Assembly (NCBI GenBank): GCA_023554445.1
Contig: JAMJQQ010000026.1
Coordinates: 1 to 64,000 of the forward strand
DNA from: Carthagonibacter metallireducens
GTDB taxonomy: Bacteria > Gemmatimonadota > Gemmatimonadetes > Palauibacterales > Palauibacteraceae
Reading direction: 5' to 3'
DNA length: 64,000 nt
This document shows, piece after piece, positions 18,023 to 25,901 of the stretch (its first letter is position 1; each line of letters starts with the position of its first letter). Made by a program: the position numbers and the translations under genes. Below the pieces are notes generated by a model. The model was not told the DNA's origin, made no database searches, and saw nothing but the letters and a program-made list of their open reading frames with translations.

Positions 18023-19191
18023 GAGGCGCCAGTTACCCCTCGGCCCGCGGACCCGTTCCGATCGGCCGTCCCGGCAGGGCGCAACTCCCGAGCCAGACCC
18101 GAGAGCAGGACCGCCGTGATCGCCTGCGGGTTTCCGTTACCGAGCGCCGCATCTCTCGCCCGGTCTACGTGAGATAGCGCGGAAATCCAGCGTTCCGGGA
18201 GAATCTGTCCGACTCCCGGGATCTCCGATGCCAACCCGTCGTCGGCCGCGAATCCAGGTTCGTCGGCCGCGAGGGTGATGCAGTCACGCAACACCGATTC
18301 GAGCGAATCGAGAAGATCGGCATACCCGCCGCGTCCTCCGGAAGGTGCGAGCCCGGCAGCGACCGACCACCGTTCGCCTCGGCTCGGAGACAGGGCGGCG
18401 CAGACCATTCTTACGGCCGGCGCACGCAGATCCTCCTCCGGATCGGCGAGTCTCAGGGCTCGACCGATCCGGCCTTCGGCCCTGCGCGACAGTTCCGCAG
18501 CACGGCCGGGCTCGATGTCCGCCTCTGCTTCGAGAAAGCGTTCGACCTCTTCAGGCTCGACCGGCGGCACTCGCACGGCCAGAACTCGCGAACGAATCGT
18601 GGGGAGCAGCAGCCTGGGCCGGCTCGAAGTCAGGACGAATACGGAGTCGCTCGGGGGTTCCTCGAGCAACTTCAGAAAAGCGTTCGCCGCTTCCGTGCTC
18701 GATGCCTGCGGAACCATGCGCTCCGCATCACCGACGAGGAACACGGCCCCGCGGCCCATGGCCGGCCGGCGCGAGGCACGCTCCCGGATCTCATCGATGA
18801 TCTGCAGATAGATGGCTGCCGATCCGGTCTCCTCGGGCTCGAGGAGCGGATTCTCACGCCGAGCCGCCAGCGCTGCGCCCCGCGCCTCTTCCAGCAGTTC
18901 ACGTCGCTTCTCCGGACCGGACGCGCGCTTCGGCGCCGGAAGCGGAAAGAACCAGTGGATGTCGGGGTGCTGAAGCTCGTCCGCGAGCCGGCACGAGCGG
19001 CAGGCGCCGCAGGGGCGATCACGCTCTTCCGCCTCGCACAACAGCATCGCGCCGATCCACTGCCCCAGTCTCTGCTTCCCACTGCCGCGTGGGCCCGTGA
19101 GCAGGATCGATTGGGGCAACCGCCGCGCCGTCGCGCTTTCGGCGAGACGGCGGCGCAGGTCTTCCATACCGTACATGGCCGGCAGGCTCAC
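18019..19191 (-). CDS. holB: DNA polymerase III subunit delta'
   Basis: Clamp-loader subunit, about 390 residues, of the AAA+ type. Near the N-terminus are LPQSILLTGPRGSGKQ (P-loop-like) and a four-cysteine zinc module (LLCEAEERDRPCGACRSC). NAFLKLLEEPP follows, the sensor-region hallmark shared with DnaX, and TIRSR (the SRC-type arginine-finger region). Three in-frame starts are possible (19209, 19191, 19176). I prefer the GTG at 19191 because it overlaps the EnvC-like stop as GTGA. Homology to DnaX gamma/tau is excluded by the shorter C-terminus without a tau region. Confidence 0.9.
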   Translation of the reverse strand: MSLPAMYGMEDLRRRLAESATARRLPQSILLTGPRGSGKQRLGQWIGAMLLCEAEERDRPCGACRSCRLADELQHPDIHWFFPLPAPKRASGPEKRRELLEEARGAALAARRENPLLEPEETGSAAIYLQIIDEIRERASRRPAMGRGAVFLVGDAERMVPQASSTEAANAFLKLLEEPPSDSVFVLTSSRPRLLLPTIRSRVLAVRVPPVEPEEVERFLEAEADIEPGRAAELSRRAEGRIGRALRLADPEEDLRAPAVRMVCAALSPSRGERWSVAAGLAPSGGRGGYADLLDSLESVLRDCITLAADEPGFAADDGLASEIPGVGQILPERWISALSHVDRARDAALGNGNPQAITAVLLSGLARELRPAGTADRNGSAGRGVTGAS

Positions 19192-20414
19192 GACCGCCCT
19201 CGCAGCCACCTGACCGGATCGACCTGCCGCGGGTCGCCGCGGGAATCCGGCTCGTAGATCTGAAACTCGATGTGCGTTCCCTCGGGAGACTCCTCGTCGC
19301 CACCCACGTGGCCGATCACCGTCCCCGAGGATACGCGATCTCCTACGCCCACCCTGACATCCTGGAGATAGAGGTACCCGGACCAGTAGCCGCCCCCGTG
19401 GTCGATGATGACGGTCTGGCCCAGCAGGCCCCTCGATCCGGCCCAGGCGATTTCACCCGACTCGACGGCTCGCACCGGCGTTCCACGAGGAGCACCGATC
19501 CCGAGGCCCTTCCAGCTGTCGGCCACATCGGGCCGGCTCTGGCCGAACCGGTAGATCACCGTGCCGTCGACGGGCCAGTTGAGTTGCCCGAGGTCCGACG
19601 TGCGCAACGACGAGCTGCGCGTGGTCCCGGCCAATCGCTCGGCCTCTCGCCTGGCGCGATCGAGCTCGGCCAACAGGTCACCGAGCCGCTGCTCCTCGGT
19701 CTCCAGGGCCGACAGCCGTGTCTCAGTCTGGGAGACGCGGGCCTGAACGTTGGTCAGGCGGCGCTGGCGCTGTCGTTCCAGGCGCTCCAGGTCTCCGATC
19801 TCACGCTCCTTCTCCATGCGGAGCGCACTGAGTCTCGCATACTCGCTCGCAAGCTGCTCGCGCTGCTCGGAGAGCTTCTCCTCGAGCTCCCGTACCTGCC
19901 CCACCAGCAAGCGATCATACCGGGCCACGAGGTGAAGATACTTGTAGCGGCTCAACAGGTCTCCGAAGGAACGGGCCTCGAGGAGTACCTGAAACGCGTG
20001 CAGCTGTCCGCGCTGGTAGATCTCGCGGAGTCGTTCGCGAAGCTCCGTCCGCCGAAGTTCGAGCTCGTCGCGGGTGAGGAGCATCTCGCGCGTCGTGAGA
20101 TCGACCTGCTCTCCGTAGGCGGCGATCTGAACATCCAGTTCACTCAGCAGACTGGAGGTCGAGCCGATCCTCGCCTCGATGTTTCGGATTTCCTGAGAGA
20201 CATTGTGGACCTGCCCCCGCAACTGGCTTGCCTCGTTGGTCAGCTGCTGTCGTTCTCGCCGGATCTGCTCGAGCCGCTGCTGGCTCTCCCGGATTCTGTC
20301 GCGGATCTCCTCCTGCCCGAGCGCAGGACGAACTGCCGACACCAGCAGGGATGCGAACAGGAGCAGGACCGCGAGTCCGTATGATCCGTCGATTGACCGG
20401 TGCGACAGCACCAT
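19188..20414 (-). CDS. envC: EnvC-like murein hydrolase activator (coiled coil plus degenerate LytM)
   Basis: A 408-residue secreted protein. A signal peptide is followed by a long coiled coil (about 35-260) and a C-terminal LytM/M23 domain (about 285-405). In active LytM enzymes the first zinc ligands lie in an H-x3-D motif and the last in HxH. Here the first motif reads KGLGIGAPRGTPV without those ligands, and HLHFE is replaced by THIEFQ. The domain should therefore be catalytically dead, as in E. coli EnvC, which activates amidases. It starts two bases after the ftsX stop. FtsE-FtsX-EnvC is the known ATP-driven pathway that switches on septal amidases, and an amidase gene lies at 35951-37153. 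Confidence 0.88.
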   Translation of the reverse strand: MVLSHRSIDGSYGLAVLLLFASLLVSAVRPALGQEEIRDRIRESQQRLEQIRRERQQLTNEASQLRGQVHNVSQEIRNIEARIGSTSSLLSELDVQIAAYGEQVDLTTREMLLTRDELELRRTELRERLREIYQRGQLHAFQVLLEARSFGDLLSRYKYLHLVARYDRLLVGQVRELEEKLSEQREQLASEYARLSALRMEKEREIGDLERLERQRQRRLTNVQARVSQTETRLSALETEEQRLGDLLAELDRARREAERLAGTTRSSSLRTSDLGQLNWPVDGTVIYRFGQSRPDVADSWKGLGIGAPRGTPVRAVESGEIAWAGSRGLLGQTVIIDHGGGYWSGYLYLQDVRVGVGDRVSSGTVIGHVGGDEESPEGTHIEFQIYEPDSRGDPRQVDPVRWLRGRS

Positions 20415-20416
20415 CG

Positions 20417-21280
20417 TCAGAGAGCCTCGATCCTGCTGATCTCTTTCCGCACACCCCTGCCGGCGGCCAGCACGCCGAGCGCGGCGGCCAGGACGATGCC
20501 CAGCGCCACCCAGAGGTCCGGAAGCCACTGCAGCTCGAGAAGCGATCGATTGACGGTCCACCAGGCCAGCCACGTCAGACCGAGAGCGAGAATCCCGCCT
20601 GCAATGCCCGTGAGCAGCCCTTCGACCAGGAACGGACGTCGGATGAAGGAGTCGGTGGCGCCGACGGTCTGCATGATCGAAATTTCGCGGCTTCGTGCGA
20701 GCACCGCCATCCTGACCGCGGTACCGATCAACAGGATGGAGCCCAGCGCGAACGCGCTTCCCAGGGCCAGCGCAGCGCCGCCCGCGATCCGTCGCAAGGC
20801 GTAAACCTTGTCCACCCATTCCCTTCCGTAGCGCACCTCCTCAACGAACTCGTAGCCGCGCAGCCTTTCGGCCACCCGCTCCACATCTTCCGGCGTGCGG
20901 GATCCCTCGCGCAGGCGCAGTTCGAAGGAGGCCGGCAGCGGATTGACTTCGAGATCGGAAAAGACGTCCGAGAATTCCGTGAGTTCACGGGATGCGTCGT
21001 ACAGGGCCTCTACCTTGGAGACGAACCGGACCTCCTCGATCTCCGGGAATCCGCCGATCTCGGAACGGGCGACCGACACGATCGCTTCGGGCGTTCCCTC
21101 TTCGAGATAGGCGACCACCTCGACCCGTGACTCGACATCCGTGAGGGCCTCGTCGATGTTGTGCGCCGTCAGGGCGAAGAGACCGATGATGAACAGGCTC
21201 AGGCCGATCGCCGCAATCGAGAGCCCGCTGAGCAATGGGGCTCTTCGCATCCCTCGCGTAGCTTCGCGCAGACTCCTCAC
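20417..21280 (-). CDS. ftsX: Cell-division permease FtsX
   Basis: A 287-residue inner-membrane protein, the transmembrane partner of FtsE. One membrane segment lies near residues 18-40, then a periplasmic domain (about 45-165) containing the typical VVAYLEEGTPEA start. Three C-terminal membrane segments follow, within the FtsX permease fold. The periplasmic domain is where FtsX binds EnvC-type activators. The GTG start at 21280 overlaps the ftsE stop as GTGA. It lies between ftsE and the EnvC-like gene, the order expected for a functional module that couples ATP hydrolysis to peptidoglycan splitting at the septum. Confidence 0.95.
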   Translation of the reverse strand: MRSLREATRGMRRAPLLSGLSIAAIGLSLFIIGLFALTAHNIDEALTDVESRVEVVAYLEEGTPEAIVSVARSEIGGFPEIEEVRFVSKVEALYDASRELTEFSDVFSDLEVNPLPASFELRLREGSRTPEDVERVAERLRGYEFVEEVRYGREWVDKVYALRRIAGGAALALGSAFALGSILLIGTAVRMAVLARSREISIMQTVGATDSFIRRPFLVEGLLTGIAGGILALGLTWLAWWTVNRSLLELQWLPDLWVALGIVLAAALGVLAAGRGVRKEISRIEAL

Positions 21281-21972
21281 GTCGACCTCCCGGGGCCGGT
21301 TCCGGCAGAAACGGAATCGTACACCACAGCCCCGTCTTCCAGCTCGAGCACACGAATTCCGGGATTTCGGCGGATCAGCTCTGCATCGTGAGTAGCCATG
21401 ACCACCGTGGTGCCTGCCGCATTGATCCGGCGGAACAGTTCGAACACACCCGTGGTGGCCCGTTCGTCCAGGTTTCCGGTCGGTTCGTCGGCGAGCAACA
21501 CCACGGGCTCGGTGGATAGGGCCCGCGCGATCACCACCCGTTGCTGTTCACCACCGGACAACTCGCGAGGATAGGATCGCGCCCTGGGTGCGAGCCCGAC
21601 CTGGCCGAGCAGGCGCTGAACCCGGGCTTCGATCCGGCTCCTGGGCGTCCCGGTGCATTCGAGTGCGAATGCGACGTTCTCCGCGGCCGTGAGGCCCTCG
21701 AGCAGCTGAAAGTCCTGAAAGACGTAGCCTACTCGACGTCGGAGCTCGGGAATCTCGCGGCGCCGGATCTTCCTCGAACTGTACTTGGAAACCCGGACTT
21801 CGCCCTCGGTTGGCAGACCCTGCATGTGAATCAGTTTCAAAATGGAGGTCTTACCGGCGCCGGAGGGGCCGGTGAGGAAGACGAATTCTCCCTTGCGAAC
21901 GTGGAAAGAGACGTCGTCCAGGGCCGGAGCGCTGCGTGCGTACCGTTTGGTCACCGAACGGAACTGGATCAT
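21277..21972 (-). CDS. ftsE: Cell-division ATP-binding protein FtsE
   Basis: A 231-residue ABC ATPase that drives FtsX. Walker A GPSGAGKTS (about residue 36), the Q-loop, signature LSGGEQQRV (about 138), Walker B VVLLADEPTGNLD (about 155) and the H-loop MATHDAEL are intact. The opening MIQFRSVTKRY and the HMQGLPTEGEV insertion are typical of FtsE. The start ATG overlaps the pdxA stop as ATGA. A few C-terminal residues extend beyond the usual end. Confidence 0.96.
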   Translation of the reverse strand: MIQFRSVTKRYARSAPALDDVSFHVRKGEFVFLTGPSGAGKTSILKLIHMQGLPTEGEVRVSKYSSRKIRRREIPELRRRVGYVFQDFQLLEGLTAAENVAFALECTGTPRSRIEARVQRLLGQVGLAPRARSYPRELSGGEQQRVVIARALSTEPVVLLADEPTGNLDERATTGVFELFRRINAAGTTVVMATHDAELIRRNPGIRVLELEDGAVVYDSVSAGTGPGRST

Positions 21973-22991
21973 GCGCTTTCCGCCTCGGAATCGATCCGCT
22001 GGCAGAAATCTGTGCAGGTATCGATTGCAGCGGCCATCGAGCTGGGATCAGCCTGTCCGCGGCCCGCGATGTCGAAGGCCGTGCCATGATCGGGCGATGT
22101 GCGGGGGAACGGCAGTCCTGTCGTCACGTTGACACCCGAATCGGGTGCGATGGTCTTGAGAACCGCGAGGCCTACGTCGTGATAAGGCACGATCACGAGA
22201 TCGGCTTCGCCCGCGATGCAGCGACGGAACACGGTGTCCGCAGGAAACGGTCCCGACACATCGACGGACTCTTGCCGTGCAATGCGCTCCATGGCAGGCA
22301 TGATCACCCGCTCCTCCTCGTCACCGAACAGGCCACCCTCGGAAGCGTGGGGATTGAGTCCGGCGAAGGCAAGCCGCGGGCGGGCAATGCCCCACCAGTC
22401 GCGAAGACCTCTCGCCGCGATCGTCGCGCGCTGCACGATCCGCGGCACCGTAAGGAGCACAGGTACCTGACGGAGAGGAACGTGTACGGTTACCAGCGCG
22501 ACTCGCAGGGGCCCTCCCAGAGGCGTCTTCTCGGCCGCCATGACCATGGCCACCTCCTCGACACCCGTCCGCTCGCGGAGAAACTCGGTGTGGCCCGGGA
22601 ACGGATAGCCGGCCGCCCGGAGCGCTTCCTTCGAGATCGGAGCCGTCACGAGTCCATCGATTCGTCCTTCGAGAGCCATCTCGATGCCGGCTTCGATCGC
22701 TCGCGCCGCCAGCTCACCGGCTTCATGATCACCGGGGTTCGCTTCCCGTGTTCGCGCGGAGCTCCCCGGGGCCTGATTCCGCCGGGCATCAATCTCCAGG
22801 AACTCGACAGGTGCACCCGCATCCGCCAACTCCTCGAATTCCAGGCGGAAACGCCGCGGGCCGATCACGAGAATCGCGGCGCGGTCCGGATGGGCACGTC
22901 CCCGCAGCGCTGCGAGAGTCACTTCGGGACCTATGCCACGAGGGTCTCCGAGCGTGATGCCGAGTACCGGGATCTCGGGGCGGGGGCTCAT
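21969..22991 (-). CDS. pdxA: 4-hydroxythreonine-4-phosphate dehydrogenase
   Basis: Oxidises 4-phosphohydroxy-L-threonine in the deoxyxylulose-phosphate-dependent route to pyridoxal phosphate. About 340 residues. The conserved N-terminus ITLGDPRGIGPE fixes the start at the ATG at 22991; the frame is open upstream but without family similarity. Metal-binding His residues lie in FPGHTEF, VHVPLR and LNPHASEGG, and the substrate region IVPYHDVGL and the C-terminal DHGTAFDIAGRG are present. It lies between surA (25-base gap) and ftsE (ATGA overlap), an arrangement partly shared with the surA-pdxA order of proteobacteria. Confidence 0.96.
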   Translation of the reverse strand: MSPRPEIPVLGITLGDPRGIGPEVTLAALRGRAHPDRAAILVIGPRRFRLEFEELADAGAPVEFLEIDARRNQAPGSSARTREANPGDHEAGELAARAIEAGIEMALEGRIDGLVTAPISKEALRAAGYPFPGHTEFLRERTGVEEVAMVMAAEKTPLGGPLRVALVTVHVPLRQVPVLLTVPRIVQRATIAARGLRDWWGIARPRLAFAGLNPHASEGGLFGDEEERVIMPAMERIARQESVDVSGPFPADTVFRRCIAGEADLVIVPYHDVGLAVLKTIAPDSGVNVTTGLPFPRTSPDHGTAFDIAGRGQADPSSMAAAIDTCTDFCQRIDSEAESA

Positions 22992-23016
22992 GGTCGGAGC
23001 GTTCTGAATGGCCCGT

Positions 23017-24405
23017 TCAGATTCGCACGTCGACGTAGACCTCGTTTCGCAACTCATCCACGAACCTGCGATAGCCCTCGTCGAACGTGAGTCGCTCCCG
23101 GACCTGGTCACGGATTTCGTCGATCTCCCAGTCACCTTGTTGCTTGAACTCCGTTACCCGGACTATGACGAACGCAGGTCGATCGGGAATCAGATTCGCG
23201 TGGTCGAAAGGCCCGATCACGTCGCCCGGAATCGGATCGGCCAGCGCGGCTCCGTACTCGGGTCCCAGTCGCTGTTCGAGCTCGTCGTATGGAATCTCGG
23301 GCACACGCACCGGGATCTCTTCGACTCCCTGTCGTTCCGCAAGCTCCGACAGGGGGGTCCCGTCACGGATGCTGTCCGCCACGGCCATGGCTCTCTCACG
23401 CGCGATCTCTGTGTCGGCCGGTCCGAGCTCAGGTCGTATCAGGATGTGACTGATCTTACGTTCACCACCCCGGACGTTCTCGACCTTGATGATGTGGTAT
23501 CCGAACCGGGTGTAGACGGGTCCGATCGGCGTCCCGGTCCGTGCGGCCCACGCCGCCTGAGCGAATGCGGGGACCAGCTGGCTGCGACGGACCCAACCGA
23601 GGTCGCCTCCCTGTTCCCGGTTCGAGAGGTCGTCCGAATACCGACGCGCGACGACCGCGAAGTCTTCGCCCGACCGCAACTCGGCCACGGCGCGCTCGGC
23701 TTCCGCCAACGCGCTGTCCCGAGCTTCCTGGCTCGGCCTCGGCTCGATCACCAGCTGTTCGAATCCGATGCTCGCCGGACGCGTCTGACCCGCGAGGTTT
23801 TCTTCGTACCAGCTCTGGATGTCTTCCTCGGAAACCACGACGGGCGGGAGGTTCTCCGAGTTCTGCCGCACGAACTGGTCGATCATGATCTGCGCCCGGA
23901 CCTGGTTTCTCAGGAACTGTCGGTACTGGACCAGAGTCCGACCTGAGCTCTGGACCGCTTCCTGAAAGGCGGAGGCGCTGGGAAAGCCGTTTCGAATTTC
24001 GCGGAATCGTCGATCGGTTTCGCCATCCAGCATCTCGGGCGGCACCCGGATCTCGGCCTGTTTCGCCTTCTGCAGGAGAACCAGCTGATCGACGAGCTCT
24101 TCCACCGTCTGGTGGGCGACCGAGTCGAAGGCGGGCGTACCTGGTTCCGGTACGTTCGCGCCCTGCGCCCGCGCCTGAAGCAGGGACTCCAGAATCTCGG
24201 TGTACAGAATCACCGTGTCCCCGACCACGGCCGCGATCCGATCGACGACTTCGACGGAGTCCGCTGGAATCTCCTGCCTGGAAACCGGATCGTCTTCCTG
24301 CGCGAGGAGGGGGGAGGGCAGTGCGACCAGCGTGCCCGCGAGGAGCAGGGCCAGCCCGCCACCGAGGACAGGCGCTCTGAGATCCCGGCTGAAGGAAACG
24401 GTCAT
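23017..24405 (-). CDS. surA: Periplasmic chaperone / peptidyl-prolyl isomerase SurA
   Basis: A 462-residue exported protein with a signal peptide ending near PSPLLAQ (about residue 36). A SurA N-terminal chaperone domain (about 50-215) contains VVGDTVILYTEI. A complete parvulin domain (about 220-325) has the SDDLSNREQGGDLGW and FGYHIIKV blocks. A second, more divergent parvulin domain starts at KISHILIRPEL. It would escort outer-membrane beta-barrel proteins. The gene overlaps the preceding PpiC-like lipoprotein gene as ATGA and precedes pdxA. Confidence 0.93.
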   Translation of the reverse strand: MTVSFSRDLRAPVLGGGLALLLAGTLVALPSPLLAQEDDPVSRQEIPADSVEVVDRIAAVVGDTVILYTEILESLLQARAQGANVPEPGTPAFDSVAHQTVEELVDQLVLLQKAKQAEIRVPPEMLDGETDRRFREIRNGFPSASAFQEAVQSSGRTLVQYRQFLRNQVRAQIMIDQFVRQNSENLPPVVVSEEDIQSWYEENLAGQTRPASIGFEQLVIEPRPSQEARDSALAEAERAVAELRSGEDFAVVARRYSDDLSNREQGGDLGWVRRSQLVPAFAQAAWAARTGTPIGPVYTRFGYHIIKVENVRGGERKISHILIRPELGPADTEIARERAMAVADSIRDGTPLSELAERQGVEEIPVRVPEIPYDELEQRLGPEYGAALADPIPGDVIGPFDHANLIPDRPAFVIVRVTEFKQQGDWEIDEIRDQVRERLTFDEGYRRFVDELRNEVYVDVRI

Positions 24406-25901
24406 TCGCCGTGCTCCCCGGAGTTCTCTGCCGCTGCGTCCGATTCGTGTTCCGGCTCGACGTCTTCATCCTCGATCTTCGCACCGGCAGCACTCGGAGC
24501 TGCGAGCTCCCGCAGATCACGGGCCAGTCTGGCTGCCGTCTCCGCACCCTGATCGTCGATGCGGCTCGGGAAGTCGCCGAGTACGTACCGGTACTCCGAG
24601 AGCCACGGAACCGGCCTCTGGGCAGCCAGCACGGCGCGGACGAAACTCTCGCTGGCGAGGTCCATATCGAAGCCCGGGTCCGTCACCATTCCGTGGCTCA
24701 GATTGTATCGGCCCCCGATACTCGACATCTGTGCTGCCAGCGCTTCCTCCAGCTGAGAGCGCTCGGTCTCGCCGGCCCCGAAGCCGCCCTGCTCGGCGGC
24801 CCTGACGAGCACCTCGTCGGCCGCGAGTTCCATCAGGAAGTCGTAGGCTTCGTCCTCCGTCGCGGTCGCGAAGCGCTGCCGCAGGTCGGGGCGCACACGA
24901 AACAGGGTACGAAGGTCGTTCGCCGAGAGAGAACCATCTACGAACAGTGCCAGAGGCGCCGATCCGGAGATCGTTCCTTCCGCCATGTCCGATCGGGATG
25001 CAATGGAGATCGCCGCCGAGGGGGCGTCCTCGGGAATCGACCTCTGTCCGGCCGCCAGCAGGGAGTCCAGAGTTCGGATCTGGCTGGCTTGCGCCCGCTC
25101 CTCCACCATCCGTTCGTACGTCATGTCCCGGGCCGCCTCGAACTCCGGTTCACGCCGTTGCTCGACCCGGTAGATCACCATCGCGTCCGCGGTCGCGAAC
25201 ACCGGGCTGATCTCTCCGGGGCGCATCGCGAAGAGCGCGCTGTCGGCCACGGGCGGCACCGACTCGTGACCCTGGTAGGCGAGTACTCGTCCCCGCTGTT
25301 CGGGCGCTTCGTCGCTGTGGGCTCGTGCCGCCTCCACGAAATCCGCGCCGCCGGCAAGGCGCTCCCTCAGTGCCGAGGCCTCGGCAAACAGGCTGTCGCG
25401 GGTGGCCTCGCTCGCGTCGAGCGGAACCTCGAGCGCGATCCGGCGGAGGTCGAGGCGGGTGAATGGCTGACGCGTGTCGAAATACTCGCGGACTTCCGCC
25501 TCGGTGGGTTCGGAATTGAGGCTCAGGATGCTGTCGCGGAACCGCTGGACCGCCAGGGCCGCGAAGTAGCGACCCTCGTCCAGAAGTGGCGTATAGTCGA
25601 CGCTCTGCGTCGAATCGGGATGTCGGTAGATCGTGGCGAGGGTCACGTAGTCGGCCCACAACTGGGCCACCTGGCTCGCTACTTCCGAGTCGAGTGCCGA
25701 GTCCGGGATGGGCGATTCGGCCATCATGCGGCCGAGCTCGCCGGTCGACAGGCTGTGTCCCACCGCCGTGGCGGCCGGTCGCGAGTGTGCCGTAAGCGCG
25801 TCTTCGGCCGCCGAACAACCTGCGACCAGCAGGACGGCAAGGAGCGAAGGCAGAGCAGTGGTGGTTCGTTTCAGTCGCATGCGAGTCATGTATCCCGTCA
25901 A
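24402..25901 (-). CDS. PpiC-like lipoprotein (degenerate parvulin domain)
   Basis: Up to 499 residues. The hydrophobic stretch LLAVLLVAGC is a lipobox, so the mature protein should be membrane anchored. The central region (about 160-265) aligns with parvulin isomerases (DFVEAARAHSDEAPEQRGR, MRPGEISPVF), but several core positions differ from SurA. The C-terminal 30 residues are acidic and probably disordered. A TTG at 25901 overlaps the mfd stop as TTGA; ATGs at 25889 and 25880 are alternative starts. It is probably a second envelope folding factor acting with SurA, to which it is coupled by an ATGA overlap. Catalytic activity is uncertain. Confidence 0.8.
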   Translation of the reverse strand: MTGYMTRMRLKRTTTALPSLLAVLLVAGCSAAEDALTAHSRPAATAVGHSLSTGELGRMMAESPIPDSALDSEVASQVAQLWADYVTLATIYRHPDSTQSVDYTPLLDEGRYFAALAVQRFRDSILSLNSEPTEAEVREYFDTRQPFTRLDLRRIALEVPLDASEATRDSLFAEASALRERLAGGADFVEAARAHSDEAPEQRGRVLAYQGHESVPPVADSALFAMRPGEISPVFATADAMVIYRVEQRREPEFEAARDMTYERMVEERAQASQIRTLDSLLAAGQRSIPEDAPSAAISIASRSDMAEGTISGSAPLALFVDGSLSANDLRTLFRVRPDLRQRFATATEDEAYDFLMELAADEVLVRAAEQGGFGAGETERSQLEEALAAQMSSIGGRYNLSHGMVTDPGFDMDLASESFVRAVLAAQRPVPWLSEYRYVLGDFPSRIDDQGAETAARLARDLRELAAPSAAGAKIEDEDVEPEHESDAAAENSGEHGE

